64,000 nt of DNA from G965204755 sp965243415. GTDB taxonomy: Bacteria; Acidobacteriota; Vicinamibacteria; Marinacidobacterales; Marinacidobacteraceae. The translations under genes were made by a program, and so were the position numbers. The first letter of the stretch is position 1, and each line of letters opens with the position of its first letter. Shown in pieces: positions 15,051-24,016 of this stretch. The notes beneath the pieces are model-generated. The model saw nothing but the letters and a program-made list of their open reading frames with translations, did no database searches and was not told the origin of the DNA. Location: assembly GCA_965243415.1 (NCBI GenBank), contig OZ251549.1:3596001-3660000 (forward strand), written 5' to 3'.

Positions 15051-15612
15051 ATGAACGCGACGCCCGTCCGCCGGGTCCGGACGCTTCTCAAGCAGTATGG
15101 CCGCGAACAGGTATTGGAGGCCGTGGCCAACGCCGAAGTCGAACCGCCGCAGCAACCTGCGGCAGCTGCCCCTCCGGGGCCGAAGACTGCTCCCGCCGGA
15201 CGCCGCGCGAAGAAACCGCGAAAGACCCCGCTGGAAGTGGTCGAAGCCGCGCGTGGCCCCCGATGTCCGTCCGGTGATCGAACGGATCGCCGTGGCTCAT
15301 GAAGCCAAGGAAATCCTCCCCGAACCATGGCGCGTGAAGAGGTTTCTGGAATCGCAGGGAATGGACGCCGACCGCATCCGGTCGAGGGCCGATGCCTTGC
15401 GGGAAGTCGTCGGTGTCCTCGCGCCGCTTCCTCGCGCGGAATTGGAGGAACTCTTCGAAGGATGGCGGAAACATGTCGAACTCGGGGACCTCGGTCTGAT
15501 CGCGGAGGCGATCCTGGGTCCGCCCGAGACCGCACTGCGAGCCGGCGGAGGCGATCCCGAGGCTTCCCGGGATCGCCTCGCCGGCAAGCGGGGGTCAGCG
15601 TCCCCGGGGTGA
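15051..15612 (+). pseudogene. ParA-associated protein, copy 3 of 3, frameshifted
   Basis: The N-terminal block (RRVRTLLKQYGREQVLEAVANAE) and RKTPLEVVEAA are read from the ATG at 15051. At about 15255 the frame is lost. The rest (APDVRPVIERIAVAHEAKEILPEP, WRVKRFLESQGMDADRIRS, EAILGPPET) continues in another frame to 15612. Comparison with copies 1 and 2 indicates two bases lost (or one gained) after the GCC GCG codons. The C-terminus also runs past the normal stop, through a strong hairpin, into the end of the convergent metalloprotease gene. Either the third copy is decaying or the sequence has an error here. Confidence 0.75.
15541..15585. terminator. Strong bidirectional hairpin between convergent genes
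   Basis: The arms gccggcggaggcgatcccg and cgggatcgcctcgccggc pair over 18 bases with one bulge, around an 8-base loop. It lies between the ParA-associated array (plus) and the metalloprotease (minus) and can serve both strands. No T-tract is present. Confidence 0.7.
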
Positions 15613-18222
15613 GCCGGACGGCGAACCGGACGGGGAGCCGATCGGGGAGCCCGGGGGCAACTCGGGGCGGCGGGCGTTCGGGTCGAGGCTCTCGGCGCGT
15701 TCCGAGAAGCGGCGGATGTCGGCGGCGGCGAGTCGCTCGTGGGGGCTCAGGCCGTCCGCCGCCTCGAGCCGATCCCCGAGGTACGCCAGCCGGTCTTCGA
15801 GGACGGCGCGGACCCGGGCCGGGTTGTCCGGGTTCTGCGCCTCCCGCATCATCCCGTTCAGGACGCTCCGCTCGGCGGCTTCCCCGACCGCCCGCAGGTA
15901 AGGGTCGTCCGACTCCGGCGCCGCCCAGGTCGCCTCCAGCAGGCGGTCGAGCACCTCGCCCAGCCCCGGCTGCTCCGGGTCGAGGGCGTGGTTGTTCACC
16001 AGCCGCGCCATCCGCTCCGGGTGGAGCAGCAGGAGCACCGTGTAGTCGGCGGAGGTGTCCGCGGCCGCCAACGGGTCGAAGACCAGCCCGGTGTGACCGT
16101 CGAAGGTCTCGCCGCCGCCCTCCCGGTAGGCCGGGGGCGGCAGCAGATCGAGGATCCGTCGGGGCAGCGCCAGGAAGTCGGTTTCCAGCGTCCGCAGCAC
16201 CGACGCCAGCGCCGCCCGCTGCCGGGCGCCGGGGACCGGGGCCACCGGCCGTTGCCCGTCCCCCCGGACCGCGTAGTAGTACTCCTGACCGCCGATGGTG
16301 TTCATCGCCGCCTTCATCTGGAAGCGGTGGTGGAGGTAGAGCGGGACCAGGACCGGCTCCAACTGCGACAGCGCCTCGCCGGGGCGGATGGCGTTCTCGC
16401 CGAAGGCCTCCAGTCCGGCCCGGCGGATGTCGATCTCCCGGTCCAACTGGCGCACCAGGTCGGCGCCGTTGTCCCAGACGGAGACCAGCGGGTGCGCCCC
16501 GGCGCCGATGTAGTTGTCGGTGTGGGCCACGAAGCGGGTCTCCGCGGAGAGGCCCTCGCGGACGATGGCGTCGAGCGCCGCCGCGGTCTCTTCCGGCGGG
16601 AAGTGCCCGTAGGCCCAGCGCACCGAGAGCACATCGTAGGAGCCGACGCCCACCCCGTAGGCGTCATCCAGGGAGATGGAGCCGTCCTCCTCGAGGATCG
16701 GGAGCGGCGCCGGGTAGTCCATGACGCTGGCCCGGCCGCCGTAGGTCGAGGCCAGGTAGTTGTGGGGGAAGCCGAGGGTGTGCCCGACCTCGTGGGCCGA
16801 CAACTGCCGGACCCGCGCCAGGGCCAGGTCCACCGAGGAAGCGCCGGCGCCGACCTGGGCCAGGTAGGCGAACCCGGGGGCGGCGGAGAGGCCGCAGGAA
16901 TCCGGGCCGTGCGGGTCCGGCGGCAGACCGGGGACGAGACCGAAGGGGGGCCCGCTCGCCGACGCGCCGTAGGGCGCCGTGAGGCCCACGCCGTGGAGGT
17001 GGTCCTGCCGCAGGCGGAGGCTGCCCAGGTTCACATTGCCCTTGATGATCTCGCCGGTGCGCGGGTCCCGGACCGAACCGCCGTAGGACCAGCCCCGCGT
17101 CCGCCGGTGCGTCCAGTGGATCATGTTGTAGCGGATGTCCTGCGGGTCGGCGCCCGGGGGCAGGACCTCCACCCGGAAGGCGTCCACGAACCCGGCAGCC
17201 TCGAAGGCTTCGTTCCACCAGCGGGCGCCGTCGAGCAGGGCGCCCCGCACCGGCTCCGGCACCCCGGGGTCGAGGTAGTAGACGATCGGCTCGACCGCCT
17301 CCGACCGCTCCGCCGAAGGGTCGCGCTTGTGGAGGCGGTGCCGGGAGGTGAGCCGGACCGCCATCGGCTCGTCGATCGGCGTGGCGTAGTCGAGGAACTG
17401 CGGGCCGTTCACGCCGATGCGGGGGTCCGCCTCGCGCACCTCGAAGCCGGGGCCGGGGAGCCGCACCAGCGAGTGGTGCTGGCGCAGGGTGATCGCTTCG
17501 CCGCTGGCGGCGACGGCCTGGACGAGCCGCCCGGGGGCGTCGCTGGTGAAGGTCAGGAGGGTCTCGACTTCGGTGTTGTCGGGGAAACCCTTCGTCCGGG
17601 GGAGGTGGAACGCGCTCCGGTCGCGGTCCACCCGGAACTCCCCCTGCCCGGCCCGGCGGATCCGCGCCGCCGCGCCGTGGGTGTCCCGGAGGAAGAAGTC
17701 GGTGGCGTCCACCAGCGCCCGGTCGCCGGTGGCGGCCTCGACAGCGAAGCCCCAGAGCACCGAGGGGGCGAAGGCGTCCTCCACCGCGCGCACTTCCTCC
17801 GGGTTGTCGCTGAGCGCCCGGTAGTTCACATTCGGCTCCATGAGCAGCACCCGGGGGCCGATCCGCATCGGTTCCAGGATCGCGGTCACGCTCAACTGCC
17901 CCCGGTCGAGCCCCACCGGGTTGCTCCCCAGACCGGAGGCGAGCGAGACCTGGTAGAGGAACCCTTCGCCGCCGATCTCGAACTCGGCGTAGAGCCGGCC
18001 GCTGGACTCCTCCCAGAACAGCGGGACGAAACCGGGGATCGCCGTCATCCCGGAGGTCCGGGACTCGATGGCGGGGATGGCGGCGGGCGCCTCCTGCGCC
18101 GGGGCGGCGGCCACCGGGACGAGGGCGCCGCCGGCCGCGGGAAGCAGAAGGGACGCCGCGAGGCGGGCGCGGCGGAAGCGGGAGGGTCGGGACGATCGCT
18201 CGCGGTTCGGGTTCAGGCGCAT
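15595..18222 (-). CDS. Secreted zinc-dependent metalloprotease (DUF5117/DUF4953 type)
   Basis: This 875-residue exported protein has a long basic n-region and a hydrophobic core ending near APAQE. The N-terminal half resembles the DUF5117 domain (GFVPLFWEESSGRLYAEF, SNPVGLDRGQL). The catalytic half carries the metzincin motif HEVGHTLGFPHN at about residues 475-486, followed by the Met-turn SVMDYPAP. Together these give a complete zinc site. The ATG was chosen because an AGGAGG site lies about ten bases before it and the signal peptide begins there; the frame is open further upstream. The C-terminus ends in a GSP-rich repeat. It would degrade extracellular or periplasmic protein. Confidence 0.88.
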   Translation of the reverse strand: MRLNPNRERSSRPSRFRRARLAASLLLPAAGGALVPVAAAPAQEAPAAIPAIESRTSGMTAIPGFVPLFWEESSGRLYAEFEIGGEGFLYQVSLASGLGSNPVGLDRGQLSVTAILEPMRIGPRVLLMEPNVNYRALSDNPEEVRAVEDAFAPSVLWGFAVEAATGDRALVDATDFFLRDTHGAAARIRRAGQGEFRVDRDRSAFHLPRTKGFPDNTEVETLLTFTSDAPGRLVQAVAASGEAITLRQHHSLVRLPGPGFEVREADPRIGVNGPQFLDYATPIDEPMAVRLTSRHRLHKRDPSAERSEAVEPIVYYLDPGVPEPVRGALLDGARWWNEAFEAAGFVDAFRVEVLPPGADPQDIRYNMIHWTHRRTRGWSYGGSVRDPRTGEIIKGNVNLGSLRLRQDHLHGVGLTAPYGASASGPPFGLVPGLPPDPHGPDSCGLSAAPGFAYLAQVGAGASSVDLALARVRQLSAHEVGHTLGFPHNYLASTYGGRASVMDYPAPLPILEEDGSISLDDAYGVGVGSYDVLSVRWAYGHFPPEETAAALDAIVREGLSAETRFVAHTDNYIGAGAHPLVSVWDNGADLVRQLDREIDIRRAGLEAFGENAIRPGEALSQLEPVLVPLYLHHRFQMKAAMNTIGGQEYYYAVRGDGQRPVAPVPGARQRAALASVLRTLETDFLALPRRILDLLPPPAYREGGGETFDGHTGLVFDPLAAADTSADYTVLLLLHPERMARLVNNHALDPEQPGLGEVLDRLLEATWAAPESDDPYLRAVGEAAERSVLNGMMREAQNPDNPARVRAVLEDRLAYLGDRLEAADGLSPHERLAAADIRRFSERAESLDPNARRPELPPGSPIGSPSGSPSGSPRGR

Positions 18223-18382
18223 GGCGGGAGCCTCCTCGGAGGAGTGAGCGGAGACGGGGAGAGTCGGGATCTCCCGGAGCGGGGAGCGCCGGGTGAGCCC
18301 CGGGCGGGGACCGCGGACGCGGCCGGCCCCGGCAGCGGATCCGGGCGGGCGCCGGCGCGGAAGGCGCCGCGAGCCGGACGGG

Positions 18383-19984
18383 TCAGTCGTTTCCTCCCGG
18401 CTTGGGGCCGGGGACGACCAACCCGGCGGGGTTCTCGGAGGAGAGGGCGTAGAAGGCCGCCACATCGCCCTTGAACTGCCGGAGCGAATCCTCGTCGATG
18501 TACATCATGTGTCCGGCTTCGTACTCGGCGATGGTGATCTGCTCCCGCATCTCCTCCGGCACGCCCAGATGGTTCATCGTGTACTCGGCGGCGAAGAACG
18601 GCGTCGCCATGTCGTAGTAGCCGGAGGCGACGAACACCCGCATGTAGGGGTTGCGCAGCAGGGCGTCCCGGAGGGCGCTGCGGGTCTCGGCGAACCCGTT
18701 GCCGGCGGCGCCGAAGTCCCACCGCCCGATGCCGCCGCCCAGGATCCAGTAGTGGTTCTCGTTCTCGTAGCCGAGTTCCCGGCGCACATAGTCGTTGAAG
18801 GCGGCGGTGTAGGGGGGCCGGATCGCCGCCATGCTGGGGTCGTACTCGAAGGTCTCCCCGGCGTCGTCCCGGTCCCGCCCCAGGAACCGGCTGTCGAGGC
18901 GGCCCACGGTGCGGCCGCGGTCGCGCAGCAACTCCTTGCGGAACCGCCCGGCGTCCACCCGGAGGTCGGCGTCCTCGACGAAGCCGGGGTCGAGACCGGT
19001 GAGGCGGGCCACCTCCGCGGCGACCCGCGAGCGCTCCGCCGGCGGCAGGGCGGCGCCCCGGGCGAGCGCCGGCCAGTAGTCGTCGTAGGCGAACCGCCGC
19101 GCCTCGGTCAGCAGCGAATCCAAGCCGGGCCACTCCTCGGTGAGGGCGCCGTGGTACCAGGCGGTCGCCGCGTAGGTCGGGAAGAAGGTCAGGTAGGGCA
19201 GGTCGTTCCCTTCCCGGAACCGGATCTCGCCGAAGTCGAGCACCGTCGAGACCAGGAGCACCCCGTTGAAGGCGATCCCGGAGCGGTTCACCAGGTACCC
19301 GCTCAGGCCGGCGGCGCGGGTGGTGCCGTAACTCTCCCCGACCAGGTAGAGCGGCGAGGCCCAGCGCTCGTTCCGGGTCAGGTAGAGGCGGATGAATTCG
19401 CCTACGCTGCGGATGTCCTGTTCGAGCCCCCAGAACTTCGCCCCGTCCGCCTCGGTGGCCGGGCGGCTGTACCCGGTGCCCACCGGATCGATGAAGACCA
19501 GGTCGGTCAGGTCGAGCCAGGAGGACTCGTTGTCCACCAGGGAGTACGGAGGCGCCGGGAGCCCTCCGTCCCCGAGCATCCGCACCCGGCGCGGTCCCAG
19601 GGCGCCCAGGTGGAGCCAGACCGAGGAGGAGCCCGGCCCGCCGTTGAAGGAGAAGGTCAGCGGCCGGTCGGCGGGGTCGCCCCGGTCCTCCGCGGTGTAG
19701 GCGATGTAGAAGATCTCGCCTTCGGTCTCGCCGGCGTCGGAGCGGATGGGGAGGGTCCCCGCGGTCGCCGTGTAGCGGACTTCCTGCCCGCCCACGGAGA
19801 CCGCGTGGCGCGTCTCGACCGGCGGACGGGCGCTCTCGGCGGCGGCCTCTTCTTCCCCGGGGCCTTCCTGCGCGGCGAACGTACGGGGAGCCGCCGCGGC
19901 GGCAGCGGCGAAGACCGCGAACGCGAGAACGACGAGAAGGCCGGCGTCCTCCCGGCTCCGACGGATGATTCGAACTTGGCGCAA
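18383..19984 (-). CDS. Secreted S10 serine carboxypeptidase
   Basis: This protein of about 533 residues belongs to the S10 alpha/beta-hydrolase family. Visible motifs are the oxyanion region FSFNGGPGSSSVWLH, the nucleophile elbow GESYGTT (Ser218 from the start chosen here), an aspartate in ASGYYDMATP and a histidine in EAGHMMYI. An N-terminal signal peptide (RIIRRSRED then a long alanine-rich core) is present. I chose a TTG start at 19984, preceded by GGGAGG, because it gives a normal n-region. An in-frame ATG at 20059 would add 25 arginine-rich residues and abut the divergent gene. It probably acts with the neighbouring metalloprotease in peptide breakdown. Confidence 0.85.
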   Translation of the reverse strand: MRQVRIIRRSREDAGLLVVLAFAVFAAAAAAAPRTFAAQEGPGEEEAAAESARPPVETRHAVSVGGQEVRYTATAGTLPIRSDAGETEGEIFYIAYTAEDRGDPADRPLTFSFNGGPGSSSVWLHLGALGPRRVRMLGDGGLPAPPYSLVDNESSWLDLTDLVFIDPVGTGYSRPATEADGAKFWGLEQDIRSVGEFIRLYLTRNERWASPLYLVGESYGTTRAAGLSGYLVNRSGIAFNGVLLVSTVLDFGEIRFREGNDLPYLTFFPTYAATAWYHGALTEEWPGLDSLLTEARRFAYDDYWPALARGAALPPAERSRVAAEVARLTGLDPGFVEDADLRVDAGRFRKELLRDRGRTVGRLDSRFLGRDRDDAGETFEYDPSMAAIRPPYTAAFNDYVRRELGYENENHYWILGGGIGRWDFGAAGNGFAETRSALRDALLRNPYMRVFVASGYYDMATPFFAAEYTMNHLGVPEEMREQITIAEYEAGHMMYIDEDSLRQFKGDVAAFYALSSENPAGLVVPGPKPGGND

Positions 19985-20061
19985 GCGGCGGCCTCCCGGG
20001 CGCGGGCCCCGGGGATCGCCCGAACATTCGCCGGGACGATCTCCGGGGCGGTGGATCACCG

Positions 20062-21171
20062 GTGAAGTATCGCCGGGAACCGGGGGCCCGCGGGGAGCCG
20101 GCGCCGCCGGAGTCGGAATCTTCCCTGCCCCGACACTCCCCGCCCCGGGACTCCTCGACCCGACGCTCCCTCCGCCGGCGCTTCCTCGGTGCTTCCACCG
20201 TCGCCGCCGCCGGGGCGGCCCTCCTCGGGCTCGTCACCACCGGCGCGGCGCTCTCATTCGGCGCGACAGCCCCTGTCGACAGCGCCGCAACCCTGTTGAC
20301 GGTCGGCCTGGCGACCCTCGTCCCGGTCCTGGTCCTGGCCGCCGTCGTCCGGCAGGCGCTGCCGGAACTGCCCCTCCACCGGAGGGAGGGGAAGAACGCC
20401 GTCCGGCTGGGCCCGGCGGTCCCGATCACCCTGCTGCGGCTCGCCCTGGTCTCGGTGCTCGGCGGCCACGCGCTGATGCTGGCGCTCTTCCCGGAGCGGG
20501 CCGCCGGGAGCGGCGTCCTGCTCCCCTTCGCGCTCTACCTGCCGGCGGTGCTCGCCGACGCCCTCGACGGCTTCGTCGCCCGCCGCCGCGGCTTCGCCAC
20601 CGACTTCGGCGCGGCGCTCGACCGGGAGACCGACGCCGCGGGCCTGACGGCGGCGAGCCTCACCGCGGTCCTCGCGACCGGCGCCCTGCCGGCCTGGTAC
20701 CTGCTGGCCGGATTCGCCCGCTACCTGTGCGCCCTCGGCCTCTTCGTCGAGGAACGGTCGGGCCGCAGGAGGCGGGTCCTCGATCCGAGCCCCTTCCGCC
20801 GGCGGCTGGCGGGCTTCCAGATGGCGCTCGTGGCGGCGAGCCTGGCCCCGCTCCCCTCCGTCGGGTTCCCGGAGCGCTGGGCGCACCCCGCGGCGCTCGC
20901 CCTCGGGGCGCCCTTCCTGCTGGGGTTCGCCCGGGACTATCTGGTGCTGAGCGACCGCCTCGCTCCGGAGGGCCCCCGCTGGCGCGCGCTGGCCGGCTTC
21001 CTCGCCCGGCGGCGCCGCCTCGCCTTCGGGGCCGGCGCGGCCGCCGCGGCGGCGCTCTCCGCCCTGGCCCTCCTCGGGCCGGATCCCTCCCGCTTCGGCC
21101 CCCCGGCGCTGGCCGCGGCCGGCTTCACCGCCCTCATCACCCCGGCGCGGCGCCCCCGGCGCGGCCCCTGA
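20062..21171 (+). CDS. CDP-alcohol phosphatidyltransferase family membrane enzyme
   Basis: This 369-residue membrane protein contains the full family signature D-G-x2-A-R-x8-G-x3-D-x3-D at residues 169-191 (D169, G170, A173, R174, G183, D187, D191). Family members join a CDP-activated lipid to an alcohol such as glycerol phosphate, serine or inositol. The N-terminal 40 residues are basic and hydrophilic. About eight hydrophobic stretches follow. It is longer than typical PgsA (about 180-200 aa), with extra helices on both sides of the catalytic core, so the acceptor is uncertain. It starts at GTG and its 3' end overlaps that of the convergent GT4 gene by about 35 bases. Confidence 0.8.
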   Translation: MKYRREPGARGEPAPPESESSLPRHSPPRDSSTRRSLRRRFLGASTVAAAGAALLGLVTTGAALSFGATAPVDSAATLLTVGLATLVPVLVLAAVVRQALPELPLHRREGKNAVRLGPAVPITLLRLALVSVLGGHALMLALFPERAAGSGVLLPFALYLPAVLADALDGFVARRRGFATDFGAALDRETDAAGLTAASLTAVLATGALPAWYLLAGFARYLCALGLFVEERSGRRRRVLDPSPFRRRLAGFQMALVAASLAPLPSVGFPERWAHPAALALGAPFLLGFARDYLVLSDRLAPEGPRWRALAGFLARRRRLAFGAGAAAAAALSALALLGPDPSRFGPPALAAAGFTALITPARRPRRGP

Positions 21172-22282
21172 CCGCCTCCGACGATCCCTCCCGCGGCCGG
21201 TCCGGCGCGACGGGGAGCCGCCGGAGCATCTCCTCCACCCGCGCCGCCGACTCCTCCCAGGTCGGCCACTCGCGATGGACCGCGGCCGCGCGCCGCCCCA
21301 TCTCGGCGAGCCGGCCGCGGTCGGCGGCCACCCGCCCGAGGCAGTCCGCGATCCGCGCCGCCGCCCTCTCGCCGGGGCCCGGCGCGACCAGCCAGCCGGT
21401 CTCGTCCTCGCGCACCAGTTCCCCGGCCCCCCCGGCTTCGGCGGCGACCACCGGCAGCCCGAAGGCGAAGGCCTCCAGATAGACCAGCCCGAAGCCCTCC
21501 AGGTCCGAGGGAACGGCGAGCAGGTGGCTCTGCCGCAACTCCTCCACCAGCGCCTCGCCGGCGATCTCCCCGCGGAACTCCACCCGCTCGCCGAACTCCG
21601 CGGCCCGTTCCCGCACCGAGGCCGCGGTGTCCGGTTCCGCCTCCCCGCCCCCGACGACGGTCAGCCGGACGGAGGGCGTCGTCCGCAGCGCGGCCAGCAA
21701 CTCCGGCAGGCGTTTCCGCCGGGTGAGGCTGCCCACGAACAGGACCCGGAGCGGCCCCGGTTCCCGGGCGCGGGCCTCGATCTCCCGGTCGGTGGGGAGA
21801 GCGGCCGGCAGCGGGGCGCCGGCCACCCGGTCCCGCCCCGGCGGGGCGACGACCTGGGGGATGGCGGAGCCCCGGAGCCGGGCGGCGGCGCGGGCGCTGG
21901 CGCGGCTCGGCGCCACCACCCCGTCCACCGTCAACAGGAACGACTCCTCCCGGAGGCGCAGGGCCTGCCGCTCCGGGGAGGGGCGCTCCCGCTCGTCCGA
22001 GGAGAGGTGGTGCACCACCGCGGCGATCGCCGGCCGGCCCGGCCGCAGGCGGAGCAGCCGGTTCAGCGGGCGGAAGGAAGCGTGGAGCAGTTCGTCCTGC
22101 AGGACCGCCCGGGTACCGGCTGCGGGCGCCCCCCGGAACATCTCCGGGCGGGGGCGCCCGCGGTGGAACTGCCGGACGAGGACCTCGTGGTTTCGCCGGT
22201 GGAGCGCCTCCGCCAACTCCCGGTCGTAGAGGTTCCCGCCGGTGGCCCGGTCGAGCGTCGGCGTCCAGACCTCGATCTTCAC
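21137..22282 (-). CDS. GT4-family glycosyltransferase
   Basis: This 381-residue GT-B enzyme starts with KIEVWTPTLDRATGGNLYDRELAEAL, a donor-fold entry strand with a glycine-rich loop. The C-terminal half has VLFVGSLTRRKRLPELLAAL and VPSDLEGFGLVYLEAFAFGLPVVA, which contains the E-x7-E motif of retaining GT4 enzymes. The GTG start overlaps the stop of the upstream sulfatase-like gene by four bases (GTGA) and has a purine-rich ribosome site, so the two form an operon. The pairing suggests a role in making or modifying an envelope glycan. Confidence 0.85.
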   Translation of the reverse strand: MKIEVWTPTLDRATGGNLYDRELAEALHRRNHEVLVRQFHRGRPRPEMFRGAPAAGTRAVLQDELLHASFRPLNRLLRLRPGRPAIAAVVHHLSSDERERPSPERQALRLREESFLLTVDGVVAPSRASARAAARLRGSAIPQVVAPPGRDRVAGAPLPAALPTDREIEARAREPGPLRVLFVGSLTRRKRLPELLAALRTTPSVRLTVVGGGEAEPDTAASVRERAAEFGERVEFRGEIAGEALVEELRQSHLLAVPSDLEGFGLVYLEAFAFGLPVVAAEAGGAGELVREDETGWLVAPGPGERAAARIADCLGRVAADRGRLAEMGRRAAAVHREWPTWEESAARVEEMLRRLPVAPDRPREGSSEAVRGRAGGAAPG

Positions 22283-23997
22283 CGGGCGCTCCCCTCCCCC
22301 GCCCCTTCGCCGGGGCGGTCGCCGGGGTCGTCGCCGGTCGGGGGGAACAGGGTCGAGAGCGAAACCGGGAAGTCGCTCATCCGCCAGGAAGTCCCCGCGT
22401 CCGGGATCAGGGTCCGGGAGAAGCCGAACCGGCTCCACGGTTCGAGCATCCCCGGGTCCCTCGAGAAGAGATGGATCGGCGTGGCCCAGGTGTCCGAGTC
22501 GTGGAGCGAGAGTTTCGGCGGCTGGTGGTCCCCGACGACGACCAGCAGCAGCGGCCGCTCCGGCCAGCGGCGCAGGAAGCCGCCCACGATGCGGAAGACC
22601 TGCTCGAGGCTCTCGCGGTACCTCTGGCCCAGTTCGACCAGGTCCCGGTAGTCGTCGTGCGCGATGGATCTCAGCCCGGAGGCGTAGGCGGCGCCGGTGT
22701 CGAAGCGGCCCCAGTCCTCCACATAGGGCGGGATCGGGGCGTAGGGGATGTGGCTCCCGACCGTCGAGACCTTGGCGAACAGCGGGGCGGCGGCCGGCGC
22801 CTCGCGGGGATTCGAGACCTCCCGCAGCAGGGCGTGCAGGGTGAACTGGTCCGGGACCAGCCACCAGCCGATGGGCGGGCCCCGGTAACCGAGCCCCTCC
22901 CCGTCGCGGATCTCGGCGAACCCGTAGAAACGGCCTTCCGGCCAGGGGCCGCGAATGCCGGGTTCGAGGGCCAGCGTCCGGTAGCCGGCGGCAGCGAAAC
23001 GGTGCGCCAGGGTCTCCCGCCCGGAGGTCAGCAGCGCCCGGTAACGGTCTTCGGAATCCACCCACACCCCGGAGAGGAAGGAGGCGTGCGCCCGCCAGGA
23101 GCCGCCCCCGAAGGTCGGGCTCTGGACCTGCGCCGACCGGAAGTCGAACCCGGCAGCGGCGGCCTCCCCGGCCAGCCGGTCGAGGCTCTCCTCCAGCCGG
23201 GCGCGCCGCCCCGGTTCGGCGAACGCCGCGACCCCGTAGGACTCGACGAACACGATGACCACATCGGCGCCGCCGATCCCCGGCGCCGGCGGCAGCGGCG
23301 CTTCCGCGATCCCCGGGGGCGGGGCCCGGAACGGCGCCGCGGCGATGCGGACCGCCGCGCCGAACCCCGCGCCCCCCGGCGTTTGGAGCGCGGGAACGAG
23401 CAGGGCCAGTCCGGCCAGGCCGGCGACCGCCCACCGCACCCGCGCCGCCGCCGGCGAGAGCCCGAGACCGAGAGCGCGGAGCCCGGCGGCGACCGCGAAC
23501 AGGAGCCCGCCGAGGGCCGCCCCGAGGGCCGCGAGCGCCAGGGCGGAGAGGAGTACCGGCATCGCCCCGGTCAACATGGAGGCCACCGCGCCCACATGGG
23601 GCAGGTCCCCGGCCGGGTCGAGCGGCCGTCCGAGCAGCCCCAGCGCGATCCGCTCCGCCAGCCGCGCCCCGGCGACCAGCAGCACGACCGCCGCCGCCGC
23701 CAGCCGGACCGGCAGCGACAGCGCCGCGAGACAGCGGGGAAAGGCCGCCGCGACCACGACCAGACCGGCGAGGAGCGGCGAAATGCCGAGCGTCGGCCGA
23801 AACCATGGCGCCGCCCCGGTGGCCTCGAGGCCCAGGCCCAATTGGAACAGGAGGAGGGTCAGCAGCAGCCGAACCGGGAAGCCCGCCGGCGCTGTCTCAC
23901 CGCCGCGGCCCCGTCCGGCCCGGTCGCCGCCGGCCCCGGCGCCGGACGCCCCGCCCGGAGGAGAGCCGCACCCGGCCGGTGGCGGGGCGCGGCGCAT
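22279..23997 (-). CDS. Membrane-anchored sulfatase / phosphoglycerol-transferase-like protein
   Basis: This protein of about 572 residues has four or five hydrophobic segments in its first 230 residues, then an extracytoplasmic domain of the alkaline-phosphatase superfamily. Visible elements are ADVVIVFVESYG (metal-binding acidic residue), SPTFGGGSWRAHASFLSG (nucleophile region), KVSTVGSHIPYAP and VVVGDHQPPK (metal-binding Asp and His). The layout recalls LtaS and OpgB enzymes that add phosphoglycerol to lipids or glycans. The ATG at 23997 was chosen; the frame extends further upstream through low-complexity sequence. It is coupled to the following GT4 gene. Confidence 0.75.
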   Translation of the reverse strand: MRRAPPPAGCGSPPGGASGAGAGGDRAGRGRGGETAPAGFPVRLLLTLLLFQLGLGLEATGAAPWFRPTLGISPLLAGLVVVAAAFPRCLAALSLPVRLAAAAVVLLVAGARLAERIALGLLGRPLDPAGDLPHVGAVASMLTGAMPVLLSALALAALGAALGGLLFAVAAGLRALGLGLSPAAARVRWAVAGLAGLALLVPALQTPGGAGFGAAVRIAAAPFRAPPPGIAEAPLPPAPGIGGADVVIVFVESYGVAAFAEPGRRARLEESLDRLAGEAAAAGFDFRSAQVQSPTFGGGSWRAHASFLSGVWVDSEDRYRALLTSGRETLAHRFAAAGYRTLALEPGIRGPWPEGRFYGFAEIRDGEGLGYRGPPIGWWLVPDQFTLHALLREVSNPREAPAAAPLFAKVSTVGSHIPYAPIPPYVEDWGRFDTGAAYASGLRSIAHDDYRDLVELGQRYRESLEQVFRIVGGFLRRWPERPLLLVVVGDHQPPKLSLHDSDTWATPIHLFSRDPGMLEPWSRFGFSRTLIPDAGTSWRMSDFPVSLSTLFPPTGDDPGDRPGEGAGEGSAR

Positions 23998-24016
23998 CGT
24001 CCGTTCGCGCCCGCGC

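Noticed and set aside
12829..15612. Plasmid or phage remnant with parA
   Set aside because: No integrase, replication, capsid or attachment-site features are visible. The different codon use supports transfer but not a specific element.
20059..20061. ATG at 20059 (minus) as start of the S10 carboxypeptidase
   Set aside because: It would put 25 arginine-rich residues before the signal peptide and abut the divergent gene. The TTG at 19984 has a GGGAGG site and gives a normal signal peptide. This remains uncertain.
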